From Flavobacterium endoglycinae (lineage in GTDB: Bacteria > Bacteroidota > Bacteroidia > Flavobacteriales > Flavobacteriaceae), in the NCBI RefSeq assembly GCF_017352115.1, contig NZ_CP071448.1, positions 2,751,001-2,815,000 of the forward strand: a stretch of DNA of 64,000 nt, read 5' to 3'. Both the position numbers and the translations under genes were made by a program. Of this stretch, positions 26,434 through 37,167 are shown one piece after another. Each line of letters opens with the position of its first letter. Position 1 is the stretch's first letter. A model generated the notes under the pieces. The model had not been told where the DNA came from. It did no database searches and worked only from the letters and a program-made list of their open reading frames with translations.

Positions 26434-29400
26434 TTATTTAAAAATAATCTTTCGGGTTATCTGAGCATTGTTTTCAAGTGCGGCTTTTACCACTAATACT
26501 TGATCAGCTGCCAGTAGATTTGAAATTGAAAATTCAGCTGCCCCGATTTTCTTTCTGTTATAAAGAAGTTTTCCTGTAACATCGTAAACCGTAATTTCTG
26601 TAATGTTTTCTTTTGAAGAAGTTGCTTTAATAACTTTATCTTTTACAGAAATCAACAATCCGTATTCAGCATTTTCGAAATCTCCTGTTCCTAAATTTTT
26701 ATTGGTGTAACGCAACGTGAAACGATCTGCGAAAGTTCCTGCTGCAGTATTGAATTTATAATCAGAAGCTTTCAGATCATGAATAGCATTGGTTTTTTTA
26801 TCCTCAAGATAAATAGCCTGATCGTTAAATAATCCGTCAGTATGGTCAATTGCAATCGTAAATTCACCAGCTACAGTAGTTTTATATCCCATTGGAACTA
26901 CATCGTTGTTTTCAAAAGGAAGTGCACGCGCCTGAATAGTAAGTGATGTATTGTCATTGATACTGTAAAAATCAATATAGGCATTTCCATCCAGTGTAAT
27001 AGCATCATATTGTAAATCCCAGTTGTTTGTTGCACCGCTTACATAGCCAAGCAGGGTTTGTTTGAAAGCGCCTTCTTTGTTGGAAATATTCAGCCAGATA
27101 CGATTTTTTTCAATGCTGTTAGTAGTTGCTGGTTTGTAAAACTGGCTATTGTTTCCAGAAACGCGCATATTGTTTGTAAAGGTAATGTTGGTTCCAACTC
27201 CAGTGTTGCTAAAGAAAGCTTGTCCAGCAGCAATAAAGCCTGTTGGTGTTTGTGCAGGATTTGAAGTTGTAACCCCACCTGTAGCATTGAAAACAGCGTA
27301 ATCATTTGCGGTATAATTGTATTTGGCATCTCCTACAACAGAACCATTTGGAGGTGAATTGTGCATCCAGAAATAAAGAGATCCAATATTGCTGTTTGAA
27401 CTCATAAGTAAATTAGCATCGATAGCGGATGGATACGGATTACCAATTAAATTCCAGCTGTTTGAAGCTGCTGGAATAGTAACATCTCCATTATTAGGAA
27501 CTCCCACAAAAGATGCCGTGTAAATTGACGAGTTTACAATGTCAAAAGTCTGCGGTGCTCTTACGATATAACCTATTCCTTTTTCCATTGGTAATGTTCC
27601 GTTGTAATTTATTACCCATCCTGAACTTGGATTAAAGCTGTAATACTTATCTCCTAATGTTGCTGGTGAAAGATTTGCCAGTGTAAAGGCAGGTGTTGCT
27701 GTAACAGGCGAAGACCAATAGGTAAAATCATATCGGCGTACTTGTTGTGTATTTCGTAGATAAGTGATATTCCCTGTGTTAATAGCATTTGTAGTTTGTA
27801 CTAAACTAGAATTATTATTGAAGGTTAATGAACCATTTGTAGTTACTGCATTTGTAATGGTTAAAGTAACACCTGCAGGAACTACTACATTTACACCCGC
27901 ATTAATGGTTAAAGAACAGCCTGTTGTGTTTGCAGTAAATGGCTGACTTGCTGCAGAAGTAATGACAATTCGTTTTGTGTTATCTGGAGTTACTCCGCCA
28001 ACCCATGCAGCACCATTCCATGTTGCCGTTGTGCTGTCCGAGATTACCACAGAAGCAGTTGATGTTGAAGTACAAGTCCCATTTGAAACCGTAAAAGTAT
28101 AGGTTCCGGCAGCCAAACCAGTCACAGTGTAGGTGTTTCCTGATCCAGAAATTGTTCTTGAGCTAGATCCTGACTGATTGATTGTCCAGCTTCCGGCAGG
28201 AAGATTTGATAAAACCACTGAACCTTGCACTGTACAAGTTTCATTTGTTGTGGTTCCTGCTGAAGGAGCAGCTGGTAATGGATTTACCGTTAACATTACA
28301 ACATTTGATATTGTACTACAAGTTGCACTTGTTACTGTACAGCGAACATAGTATCCTGAATAACCTAACTGAACGCTTGTCAATGCCAAAGTAGCCGTAT
28401 TATGTCCGCTTACTCCTGCAGCTCCGTTTGTTATAGTCCAAGGACCAGATGCGCTATTTGAATATTCCCATTGATAAGTTGGACTAGACGCTGAAGTTGT
28501 AACAGTAAAACTTCCGTTTTGTCCTTCGCAAAGTGCCAAAGCTTGTGGCTGTGTTGTAATAACAGGTAAAGCGTTTACAGTAATTGCATTGGATGAAGTC
28601 GCAGCAGTTGCCGTACAACCATTTCCATTTGTATAATTAATAGTTACGGTTTTGCTTCCTGCAGTTAAATATCGTAAAGTAACAGTATTGTCATTTGTTG
28701 AACCACCAGAAATAATGCTGTAATTGGTATTTAAAACCCCTGGGAATCCCCAAACATAATTGGTCATGCCAGATTGAGTTGTATAAGTAGCATCTGTTCC
28801 CACACAAGTTGGAGAACCGGGTTGTGCTGTAAATGTTGGAGTAGGTAATGCATTTACTGTAAGTGCCACAGCATTTGAAGTTACGCTTGATGAACATGCC
28901 CCAGTAACCACAACGCTATAATTACCAGCATTTGCGGCTAATGGATTTGTTATAGTAAGTGTATTTGTAGTTGCTCCGCTAAATACTCCACCATTCGTTA
29001 TGGGATTTCCATTAAATCTCCAAGAATAAGCTAAACTTGATCCTGTTGCTGTAACTGAAATAGTTCGAACACCATTACCAGAACAAACCGCTGTTGGAGC
29101 CGTAGGCTGTGTTGTAATAACAGCGGAAGTCATGTCTACAAAAACTGGCGTTGAATTTATCGAAGAAGCACCACAAGTGACTACTGCACGGTAATACGTT
29201 TTTGTGGTTTGCGATGTGGTGAAAGTAGCATTAGAATTTGCAACATCTAAAAACTGAATTCTAACATTGTCAATTACATGTATATCTGTTGATCCTCCAT
29301 TTCGAGCAGAAAATTTAAATTTCCAGTTCGATTTGTCATCTGTAAGATAACTAGCAGGTAAAGTTAATTTAGAAACAATAACAGTACCTCCAATAGTTAC

Positions 29401-31788
29401 AGTTAATCTGCCATTTGAATCTACAGACATTACAACATTTCGTGCCGTTGAAGTTCTTAAATTAAACGGAACATTTATTGCAGAATTAAATATCGAATAA
29501 CCATTATAAAGTATTCTTACACGGCTGCCAGTAGCAACGCCTTCATTATCGTAAGTATCAAGTTGTAAAACGATTCCAGAACCTTCACCGCTTTCACCGC
29601 CACCTGCATTGTTGGCGATATTTCCAGCATAGCTTAAACTTAATCCGTCAGCTCCACTTCCTCCATATATCTTATAGTCGAAAGAAGCTGAAAAAGCATT
29701 TTGATTTGTTCCTGGAGTAGCATTAATTAAAAAACCTCCAAGATAACTTCCATTGTTTTGAGTTAAAAATAATTCGCCTCCTGTTACTGAAGTGTCATTC
29801 CCATACAAACTTATATTTCCTACAGTTGTATTGGCAGATTGTGCAGTTGTGAAATCGTTATTAAAAAATGTTGTTGGAGCCGGTGTAGCATTTGTCCAAG
29901 CATTGCCATCAGGCGAAGTCTGCCATGTATAGGTAGTATTGTCTGTAAATGTGCTTCCTAAAGAAAGTGTAAAAGGAATATTTGGGCAGACAGAAGTACT
30001 TGTCGATAATGTGCTGACACCTGCTGGTAGTGAACATCCTGATTGAAGTGTAATTACATAATCTTCAACCTGCCCAATACCAGTGCTTACAGTGCAGGGT
30101 GTTGAGTTATAAGTTCCTGATCCCACAAGTCCAATAATACGCATACTTATATTGGTACCCGTTGCTGTTGATGGAATTTGAATGTATACTGAGGTCGCTT
30201 TACTATCTATACCTGAAGAATTGTTTATTGTTCCAATTTGAAATGGTCCTTCTCCGGCATCTGCAAAATCTCCATCTCCATTCCAATCAAAAAAAGCAGT
30301 ATAATATCCGTTTCTGTCTCCAGTTGTATTTCCTTTTACAGTTAATGCATAATACTGGCCTGTACTTACAGTGGTTGTAGTAGTAGAAGCTGGAAAACTT
30401 TCGTAAGAAACCGTGCTTGAAGCAGATGTTGTATTGTCAAGCGTATTAAATTTTACAGAAGTAATAGGTGAAACTGTTGAAAATGAAGTACAAGTACTTG
30501 ATGATACATTGATCTGGCCTGTTGTTGCGGTGAAATAAGTGTTGTTTTTATAGGTTGCCGGTGAACTTGTACTTCCCCAAGAACCTGGTAAAACTTGAGT
30601 ACCGCCTAAAGATAAGATGTTAGCGTTGTGTGTTTGAGTACCTAAATTAGCAGTAACCCCAGAATTGATAATTAAACTATTAGCTATTGAAGTCGCACCG
30701 CTAGAAGCAAAAGTTTTCGTTCCGCTTCCTGAAAAAGTTAGGTTATTGAAATTAGGTACGTTAAATGATTGATCTGTTCCATTTAAAGTAACTGTGCCTG
30801 TTCCTGGAGTAAATGTGCCAGTGCTTGTAAAGTTGCTTCCTATGGTTAAATTATAATTGTTTGTTGCAAATGTTACTCCATTTCCTATAGTTACATTAGA
30901 TGTAACTGTTATTGCAGTGCTTAAAGTTTTAGTCCCACTTCCTCCTGATATAGTCAGGTTATTATATGTGGTTGAGTACACTGTTTGATTTCCAGCTCTA
31001 TCGTAATTCACAATCGAATTGCTTCCATTCAATGTTATGGTATTTGTCCCTGTTCCACTTAAACTGAAAGGGGTTGCTGCACTTAATAATAAAGTCCCTG
31101 ATTGTGCTCCAGTTGCATTTGAAAATGTGGAGTTATTGTTTGCGTGTTCATTGTTAGAGATTATTTGTCCATCAAGATCCAATATGCCACTTTGAAGATT
31201 AAATGTTGCATTACAAAGGTTTCCACTATTTCTTCTACTATCGAGTGTTAAATTTCCACTTACATTTAAATTTGAAATAGTTGAGTTAATGGTAGTACCA
31301 ATAGCAGAATTTGGATTGACATTGCTACCGACGGTTATCGAACTACAATTTATTGTCCCTGCTCCAGCTAAAGTTACTGTTCGAGAGCTTGAAGCTGATG
31401 ATTCATGTATGATAGCTCCACTTGTAGCTACCGTTAAAATAATTCCAGTATTAACGGTTAATGTATTTGCATTTCCCCTAAATGTTATAGAGCTACAAGC
31501 TGCATTCGCAGTTACAACGATTGAATGCCCTTCAATATATACAACATCTCCTGCTACAGGAACACTTGCTCCAGAAGCTCCTCCGGAAGAAATTGACCAT
31601 GTTGCAGTAGAATTCCAATTTCCGTTTGCAACAGAATATCTATTTGCGGCGTTAGAAAATGAAACAAAAAAGAACATCATTAAGCAAATCAGCTTTAAAT
31701 GAGGAACAAAAATTTTTTTGCTAATAGATTTGGGGTAAAATAAAAATGAATAAACGAACCAAAGTAGTTTTCTAATCATAGTAGGCAT
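26434..31788 (-). CDS. Giant secreted adhesin-like protein 1 (lectin/GEVED/Ig-like, shared C-terminal module)
   Basis: The 1,784-residue protein has an extended signal region ending FFFVSFSNAANRYSVANG. Near the start is a repetitive beta-solenoid-like part with repeated TITLNGSN- and LTIGSNF-type strands. A GEVED-like domain follows (FDWNGDGDFADAGEGP), then a legume-lectin-like domain (SASFDYKIYGGSGADGLSLSY, GSGIVLQLDTYDNEG) and several Ig-like/PKD-like domains with ITTQP motifs. The last about 530 residues are the module shared with the four proteins on the other strand (TATWNGAAW, then RRYDFTYWSSPV, IWLNISNKEGAFKQ, IDFYSINDN), ending in a T9SS-type signal (TEITVYDVTGKLLYN, ITRKIIFK). It is probably displayed on the surface and binds sugars or other cells. 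Confidence 0.9.
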   Translation of the reverse strand: MPTMIRKLLWFVYSFLFYPKSISKKIFVPHLKLICLMMFFFVSFSNAANRYSVANGNWNSTATWSISSGGASGASVPVAGDVVYIEGHSIVVTANAACSSITFRGNANTLTVNTGIILTVATSGAIIHESSASSSRTVTLAGAGTINCSSITVGSNVNPNSAIGTTINSTISNLNVSGNLTLDSRRNSGNLCNATFNLQSGILDLDGQIISNNEHANNNSTFSNATGAQSGTLLLSAATPFSLSGTGTNTITLNGSNSIVNYDRAGNQTVYSTTYNNLTISGGSGTKTLSTAITVTSNVTIGNGVTFATNNYNLTIGSNFTSTGTFTPGTGTVTLNGTDQSFNVPNFNNLTFSGSGTKTFASSGATSIANSLIINSGVTANLGTQTHNANILSLGGTQVLPGSWGSTSSPATYKNNTYFTATTGQINVSSSTCTSFSTVSPITSVKFNTLDNTTSASSTVSYESFPASTTTTTVSTGQYYALTVKGNTTGDRNGYYTAFFDWNGDGDFADAGEGPFQIGTINNSSGIDSKATSVYIQIPSTATGTNISMRIIGLVGSGTYNSTPCTVSTGIGQVEDYVITLQSGCSLPAGVSTLSTSTSVCPNIPFTLSLGSTFTDNTTYTWQTSPDGNAWTNATPAPTTFFNNDFTTAQSANTTVGNISLYGNDTSVTGGELFLTQNNGSYLGGFLINATPGTNQNAFSASFDYKIYGGSGADGLSLSYAGNIANNAGGGESGEGSGIVLQLDTYDNEGVATGSRVRILYNGYSIFNSAINVPFNLRTSTARNVVMSVDSNGRLTVTIGGTVIVSKLTLPASYLTDDKSNWKFKFSARNGGSTDIHVIDNVRIQFLDVANSNATFTTSQTTKTYYRAVVTCGASSINSTPVFVDMTSAVITTQPTAPTAVCSGNGVRTISVTATGSSLAYSWRFNGNPITNGGVFSGATTNTLTITNPLAANAGNYSVVVTGACSSSVTSNAVALTVNALPTPTFTAQPGSPTCVGTDATYTTQSGMTNYVWGFPGVLNTNYSIISGGSTNDNTVTLRYLTAGSKTVTINYTNGNGCTATAATSSNAITVNALPVITTQPQALALCEGQNGSFTVTTSASSPTYQWEYSNSASGPWTITNGAAGVSGHNTATLALTSVQLGYSGYYVRCTVTSATCSTISNVVMLTVNPLPAAPSAGTTTNETCTVQGSVVLSNLPAGSWTINQSGSSSRTISGSGNTYTVTGLAAGTYTFTVSNGTCTSTSTASVVISDSTTATWNGAAWVGGVTPDNTKRIVITSAASQPFTANTTGCSLTINAGVNVVVPAGVTLTITNAVTTNGSLTFNNNSSLVQTTNAINTGNITYLRNTQQVRRYDFTYWSSPVTATPAFTLANLSPATLGDKYYSFNPSSGWVINYNGTLPMEKGIGYIVRAPQTFDIVNSSIYTASFVGVPNNGDVTIPAASNSWNLIGNPYPSAIDANLLMSSNSNIGSLYFWMHNSPPNGSVVGDAKYNYTANDYAVFNATGGVTTSNPAQTPTGFIAAGQAFFSNTGVGTNITFTNNMRVSGNNSQFYKPATTNSIEKNRIWLNISNKEGAFKQTLLGYVSGATNNWDLQYDAITLDGNAYIDFYSINDNTSLTIQARALPFENNDVVPMGYKTTVAGEFTIAIDHTDGLFNDQAIYLEDKKTNAIHDLKASDYKFNTAAGTFADRFTLRYTNKNLGTGDFENAEYGLLISVKDKVIKATSSKENITEITVYDVTGKLLYNRKKIGAAEFSISNLLAADQVLVVKAALENNAQITRKIIFK

Positions 31789-32063
31789 GGTATTTAAGTT
31801 TTTGTTTTGGATTTGGGGGGTAAAAAAACTTTAAGTTTTCTGTCTAAAACTTAATATGTAATTTTGGGGTTAAATTCTTATTAATAACTGTTCAATGATT
31901 TACACAGTTTAACAAACAGAATTTACCCACAAAATTATTACAATTTGGAATAAAAAACAACTCTTCAAAAAATGGTTTTTAAGAAAAGTGAATATTTTAT
32001 CTTAAAATTTAACAGTTGTTTGTTTATTTTTATCATTAATAGTTAAAAAGCGAGAAAATACAC
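31789..32063. other. Divergent intergenic region between adhesin 1 and recX
   Basis: AT-rich sequence with a G6 run and an AAAACTT/AAGTTTT palindrome near 31,826-31,840. A TAATTTTG box on the plus strand at 31,859 lies 200 bases before recX. No gene seen. Confidence 0.4.
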
Positions 32064-32540
32064 ATGGATTCATTTTTTACACCACAACAAGCCTTACAGA
32101 AGTTAGAACGTTTTTGTGCGTATCAAGAACGCTGTCATGATGAAGTTGTGGCTAAGCTATACACGCTTAAAATGACTCCTGATGAGATTGATCTTATTGT
32201 AGTTCAATTGATTGAGAATAACTTTTTGAATGAAACAAGATTTGCCTGCAGCTTTGCAAGAGGAAAACATAGAATTAAACATTGGGGTAAAATCAGGATT
32301 ACAAATGAGCTTAAAATGCGAAATATTTCTTCGACAAATATCACGTTGGCTCTTAAACAAATTTCTGCTGAGGAATATTCAGATACTTTTGAAAATCTTT
32401 CTGAAAGATGCTGGAATTCTATTTCGGAAAAAAACAATCTAAAAAAACGCAAAAAATTTTGTGATTATATGCTTCGAAGAGGATATGAAAGCAATTTAGT
32501 TTATGAAAAGGTTAAAGAATTAGAAGGAAATAAATCCTGA
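32064..32540 (+). CDS. recX: Regulatory protein RecX
   Basis: RecX binds RecA filaments and limits their activity. The 158-residue protein shows the family's three-helix repeats: ALQKLERFCAYQERCHDEVVAKL at the start (read in parts), LIVVQLIENNFLNETRFACSFARGK in the middle and KKRKKFCDYMLRRGYESNLVYEKV at the end. Length is normal. RecA is not in the window. It stands alone between two adhesin genes. Confidence 0.93.
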   Translation: MDSFFTPQQALQKLERFCAYQERCHDEVVAKLYTLKMTPDEIDLIVVQLIENNFLNETRFACSFARGKHRIKHWGKIRITNELKMRNISSTNITLALKQISAEEYSDTFENLSERCWNSISEKNNLKKRKKFCDYMLRRGYESNLVYEKVKELEGNKS

Positions 32541-32939
32541 AATTTTTCAAAAAACAGTTAATGAAATTTATCCTTCTTTTACCATAAATCGAGTCGAAAA
32601 TATCCTAAATTCCTTACGGAATAAAAAATGACTTTTTGTTGTGAAATATTACTTTTCTGTCACTTTTTCATCAAACTAGACGTTTTTCCGACGATTTTAT
32701 TTTTTCAAAGCGTAAAAAAACGCTCTTATTACGGATTTTTCCTATTTTTAGTTAAATTTTTTTATAAGAAATTCCATAAAATACCCAGATTTATTATGTA
32801 ATTCATCGAGTATTTTGTCGGTTTATCGATTATATGGTCATTCTAAAAACCACTTTTAAATCCATCACGTAGATGTGTCTATATTTGCTTGGTTATATTC
32901 GTTATGCCAGCATAACAACCTGATAGAAAAACATCTAGT
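32541..32939. other. 399-base intergenic region upstream of adhesin 2
   Basis: No credible gene. It holds a small GCGT-A6-ACGC hairpin near 32,710, two CGACGA/GACG-like words near 32,675-32,695, the candidate promoter at 32,880 and a GTTATGC/GCATAAC hairpin at 32,901-32,916 that would lie in the adhesin 2 leader. Confidence 0.45.
32880..32887 (+). promoter_or_regulatory. Candidate -7 box (TATATTTG) for adhesin 2
   Basis: Exact TAnnTTTG match 52 bases before the ATG. No -33 TTG at the usual distance. The predicted leader starts just at a GTTATGC-CA-GCATAAC hairpin. Confidence 0.5.
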
Positions 32940-35900
32940 ATGAAAAAAACTTTACTTTTATTTTTGTTATTAATACCTTTTTTGGGTGATGCACAAGCTC
33001 TTAATGGGGATTATATAATCGGTAGTGGTGGCAATTATCCAACATTGATTAGTGCAGTGGCTGCAATAAAAGCAGGTGGTGTTACTGGACCTGTTAGGTT
33101 TTTGTTGAATGAAAATCAAACTGTAACATCAACAATTGTTATTGATCAATTCGCGGGCAGTAGTGCGGTGAATACTTTGACCATTAAACCTAATGCATCA
33201 AAGGATATTACGATTACAGCAAATATGCCAAATGGATACACAGGAATTCCAGCTGTATTTATGTTTAATGGAGTCAGTAATGTGATAATCGACGGTAGTA
33301 ACTCTACAGCAAGTACTAAAAATTTGACGTTGTTAAATAATGATAATTTAAATTATACGGATAGGTCTATTATTTGGATTGCTAATAATGGATCAACAGG
33401 TTCTTCAAACATAACAATCAAAAATAGTATTCTTAAATTTTCAACTCGTAATCAAGGAGTAACGCTTTTAACAGGAGTATATTCGGGAAATAATGGTACA
33501 GGAGGGAATAATTCAATCGATGTTCAAGTAAATACTGCTGCAAACTCAAATGTGAATATTGTCAATAATGACATGACTAACGTTAAAGATGCAATTTATA
33601 TTAATGGAAATAGTACAGCCTCAAGATCACCACTTAACTGGAAAATACAGGGAAACAATATTGGTAGTACAGTTGATGCTGAAAAACCAATTAGAGGACT
33701 GTATATTTCTAATGCTTTAAATTATGAAATTTCCGGTAATACAATTTCAGGAATTAGAAATACTGTAAATCAATCAAATGATGCAGCAGCAATCATACTT
33801 TTAGGAACAAGTTCTGGATCAATTATTGGGAATGTAATTAATGATATTGCAAATATACTTTCCGACAACAGTTATTTTACAGCGGGTATTTTGGTTAAAT
33901 CAACGAGTACAACTACTATTACTAACAATATTATTAGTAATGTATATAAGACTGTAGCAGATTCAGGTGGAAATTTTTATAATAAAGGGAATAATATTTT
34001 TGTAACATCAGGAAGTGCTACAAATATATATTATAATACAATAATTGCTAGTGGTGCGCCGACAAGTACAACATATGCTTCATGTTTATATATAACAGGC
34101 GGCTCTGGTATAAATGTTAGAAATAATATTTTAATTAATTCACAATCTAATAGACAATATGCTATTTTTAATAATGGCGGAACTTTATCATCGGTAAGTA
34201 ATAATGACTATTATGTTACGAATAGTACTAACTCTTTTTCAAACAGAATAGGTGGAACTGAATACATAGGGACTGGTGCATCAGGATTTCCAGCTTGGAA
34301 TACAGCAGTATCTGATTCAAACTCTGTAATTTTAGCGCCTACTTTTGTTTCTGCTACAAACTTTCATTTACAAAATGTTGCAGCAAATAATACATTGACA
34401 GGAACAACAATTGCTGGAATAACAACAGATATTGATGGTGATGCAAGAGTAAAACCATTTATGGGTGCAGATGAAATTGTAACTTGTACTCCTACTGGTG
34501 ACCAAACAAGTTTTGGTGTAAACTCTTGGATTGGATATGTTTATAATTGGACAGGTGCTACTCCAAATCCAGCTACTCCAACCACTTTACCAATTTCGTC
34601 TACATCAACTTATATAGGAACAGTAACAGAAAACCGTATTTTTGACAGAAGTGTTGGAACAGGTCAAGTAAATGGTTTGACCCGAAATATTACTTGTGAT
34701 ACTCCTCCTTCTGATTATTTCTTTGTTCGTTATAAAATGCAGACAACAACAACTGCAGGGACTTACAATTTTACGATTGGTGGAGATGATGGTGTAAGAT
34801 TGTATATCGATGGAACTTTAGTAAATGTAACTCCAACAACTAATTATAGTATACATAGTTATGTAACTTATGCGGCACAAGTTAATCTTACTGCAGGAAC
34901 TCATAACTTTATTTTAGAGTATTATGAAAACGACGGTAGTTCAAGAGTTGCATTTTCATATGGTGAAATAAAAGGAGATGTTTCACTTCCTTACGGAGAT
35001 AACAAATGGAATGCATATGGTTTTTCAGTAGCTAATATAGCGTTACCTTCTTATGCATATGCCGGATTATATGTTGATAACAATGTAAATATCAATACAC
35101 AAACTTTTTGGACAAGAACTGGATCACCATCTGATGCTTCAAGCTGGCAAGGAGCTCCAATTGGAGTAGATCAATTTACATTAACATTAAAACGTCAAGG
35201 GTTCCCTTGTGGTCGCTATCAGATTCAATTAGTAAATTGCGATGATGTTGGAGAAATTTATATTGATGGAACTAAAATCTTTACTCAAAGTTCATATACT
35301 GGAACATCAACCATCATAAATGGTGGAACTACTTATCAATTAAATAAAAATTCTAAAGTAGAAGTTCGCCTTAGAGAAGATGGAGGAGATGCTAACATTG
35401 CTATAAATTTCATTGATACTCCAACAGTTTATAACGGATCGGGCAGTATTGCAACTGATACTTCTATTAGAATTAGCGCTAATACAACGCTAGGTTCTGA
35501 CTTACAAGTTTGTTCATGTACCGTTGATACAGGAGTTACCTTCGCAATTCCTGCAAATAGAACTTTAACTGTAGATGAAACAATAACGGTAAACGGAACA
35601 GGAAAACTGCAAGTTCAAAACAACGGATCATTATTACAAACCAATACAGCAGCTACAGCATATTCAGGAACTACAACTTCATTTGAATTGCTAAGAAATA
35701 CAGCGCCAGTACGTCGTTATGATTTTACCTATTGGTCTTCTCCAGTAACATTGGCATCAAACTTTACACTGGCAAAATTATCTCCAGCAACATTAGGTGA
35801 TAAATATTACAGCTACGATCCAAATACAGGATGGATAATTAATTATAACGGAACGCAGATTATGGCTCCTGGCCAAGGATACATTGTAAGAGCACCACAG

Positions 35901-37004
35901 ACCTATAACATTACTACCCCGGCAGTATATACAGCTTCTTTCATTGGAGTTCCAAATAATGGTGATATTACAGTAACGCCAGCAGGAAATAGATGGAATT
36001 TAATGGGTAATCCATATCCATCAGCTCTTGATGCAGATAAACTTATGGCAGCCAACAGCAATGTAGGATCGTTATATTTCTGGACTCACAATTCTGCTCC
36101 AAGCAGCGCTGTGGCTGGAGATGCAAAATACAATTATACTGCAAATGATTACGCAGTGTATAATTTAACAGGAGGTACAGGAACAAGTACAGGTTCGCCA
36201 GCCCCTACAGGAAAAATTGCATCAGGACAAGCTTTTTTCTTTGTAGCAAGCACCAACAACCCTATCACATTTACAAACAATATGCGTTTGGCAGGAAACA
36301 ATAATCAGTTCTTTAAAACAGCAGCAACTGCAAAAAACCGTATCTGGTTGAACTTCGCTAACGCTGAAGGAGCATTCAAACAAACTTTGGTAGGTTATAT
36401 GGATGGGGCTACTAATAATTGGGATACAAATTATGATGCAATGACGATAAGCGGTAATACCTACGTAGATTTCTACAGTATTAACAATAGTACTGAATTG
36501 ACTATTCAAGGACGTTCTTTACCATTTGAAAATAGTGATTTAGTGCCGCTTGGATATAAAACAACAGTTGCTGGTGAATTTACGATCGCAATTGACCACG
36601 TAGATGGATTGTTCAAAGATCAAGGCGTATATCTAGAAGATAAAACAACTAATACTATTTACGATTTAAAAACTGGTGATTATAAATTTAAAACTGAAGC
36701 CGGAACTTTTGGAGATCGTTTTGTATTACGATACACTGGTAAAACATTAGGAACTGATGATTTTGAAAATTTTGATAATGAACTTTTAGTTTCTGTAAAA
36801 AATAAAGTAATCAAATTAACATCAACCGAAAATATAAAAGATGTTACTATATACGATATCTCTGGTAGGCTTCTATATGGTAAAGATAAAGTTGGAACAA
36901 CAGAACTACAGATTTCGAATCTGCAGTCAAGCGACCAGATTTTATTAGTGAAGGTAATACTTGAAAATAATCATACCATGACAAAGAAAGTTATATTCAA
37001 GTAA
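32940..37004 (+). CDS. Giant secreted adhesin-like protein 2 (beta-helix, PA14-like, shared C-terminal module)
   Basis: The 1,354-residue protein has a signal peptide (MKKTLLLFLLLIPFLGDAQ). Residues about 20-510 look like a right-handed parallel beta-helix (repeated NVIIDGSNS, NITIKNSIL, YEISGNTISGI, TTITNNIISNVY strands), ending DIDGDARVKPFMGADE. Next is a PA14-like domain (VRYKMQTTTTAGTYNFTIG, DDGVRLYIDGT) and a second beta-sandwich (FPCGRYQIQLVNCDDVGEIYIDG). The shared C-terminal module begins near residue 840 with a diverged start lacking the TWNG motif, then RRYDFTYWSSPV, LYFWTHNS and the T9SS-type tail (VTIYDISGRLLYG, TKKVIFK). Beta-helix plus PA14 suggests polysaccharide binding. Confidence 0.9.
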   Translation: MKKTLLLFLLLIPFLGDAQALNGDYIIGSGGNYPTLISAVAAIKAGGVTGPVRFLLNENQTVTSTIVIDQFAGSSAVNTLTIKPNASKDITITANMPNGYTGIPAVFMFNGVSNVIIDGSNSTASTKNLTLLNNDNLNYTDRSIIWIANNGSTGSSNITIKNSILKFSTRNQGVTLLTGVYSGNNGTGGNNSIDVQVNTAANSNVNIVNNDMTNVKDAIYINGNSTASRSPLNWKIQGNNIGSTVDAEKPIRGLYISNALNYEISGNTISGIRNTVNQSNDAAAIILLGTSSGSIIGNVINDIANILSDNSYFTAGILVKSTSTTTITNNIISNVYKTVADSGGNFYNKGNNIFVTSGSATNIYYNTIIASGAPTSTTYASCLYITGGSGINVRNNILINSQSNRQYAIFNNGGTLSSVSNNDYYVTNSTNSFSNRIGGTEYIGTGASGFPAWNTAVSDSNSVILAPTFVSATNFHLQNVAANNTLTGTTIAGITTDIDGDARVKPFMGADEIVTCTPTGDQTSFGVNSWIGYVYNWTGATPNPATPTTLPISSTSTYIGTVTENRIFDRSVGTGQVNGLTRNITCDTPPSDYFFVRYKMQTTTTAGTYNFTIGGDDGVRLYIDGTLVNVTPTTNYSIHSYVTYAAQVNLTAGTHNFILEYYENDGSSRVAFSYGEIKGDVSLPYGDNKWNAYGFSVANIALPSYAYAGLYVDNNVNINTQTFWTRTGSPSDASSWQGAPIGVDQFTLTLKRQGFPCGRYQIQLVNCDDVGEIYIDGTKIFTQSSYTGTSTIINGGTTYQLNKNSKVEVRLREDGGDANIAINFIDTPTVYNGSGSIATDTSIRISANTTLGSDLQVCSCTVDTGVTFAIPANRTLTVDETITVNGTGKLQVQNNGSLLQTNTAATAYSGTTTSFELLRNTAPVRRYDFTYWSSPVTLASNFTLAKLSPATLGDKYYSYDPNTGWIINYNGTQIMAPGQGYIVRAPQTYNITTPAVYTASFIGVPNNGDITVTPAGNRWNLMGNPYPSALDADKLMAANSNVGSLYFWTHNSAPSSAVAGDAKYNYTANDYAVYNLTGGTGTSTGSPAPTGKIASGQAFFFVASTNNPITFTNNMRLAGNNNQFFKTAATAKNRIWLNFANAEGAFKQTLVGYMDGATNNWDTNYDAMTISGNTYVDFYSINNSTELTIQGRSLPFENSDLVPLGYKTTVAGEFTIAIDHVDGLFKDQGVYLEDKTTNTIYDLKTGDYKFKTEAGTFGDRFVLRYTGKTLGTDDFENFDNELLVSVKNKVIKLTSTENIKDVTIYDISGRLLYGKDKVGTTELQISNLQSSDQILLVKVILENNHTMTKKVIFK

Positions 37005-37022
37005 ATAAAATATAATCAATAG

Positions 37023-37055
37023 AAAAATCCGACAGTTTTTTACTGCCGGATTTTT
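37023..37055 (+). terminator. Terminator after adhesin 2
   Basis: AAAAATCCGACAGT/ACTGCCGGATTTTT stem with T-rich loop and T run. Confidence 0.9.
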
Positions 37056-37167
37056 CCATGTTATAATAATAGATAAATAATTAAATAGAAGATCAAATTG
37101 ATGCTGACAAAAAATGTGCAGCAAACCCCGTGAAAAACAACCAAATCAAACCAAAACTACAAATTGT

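Noticed and set aside
31289..31702. 137-codon open frame on the plus strand inside adhesin 1
   Set aside because: It is opposite a repetitive Thr/Ser/Ala-rich coding region and has no signal, motif or start context of its own.
32541..32939. Possible short gene upstream of adhesin 2
   Set aside because: No open frame with a start, length and composition typical of coding sequence is present; only promoter-like and hairpin features are seen.
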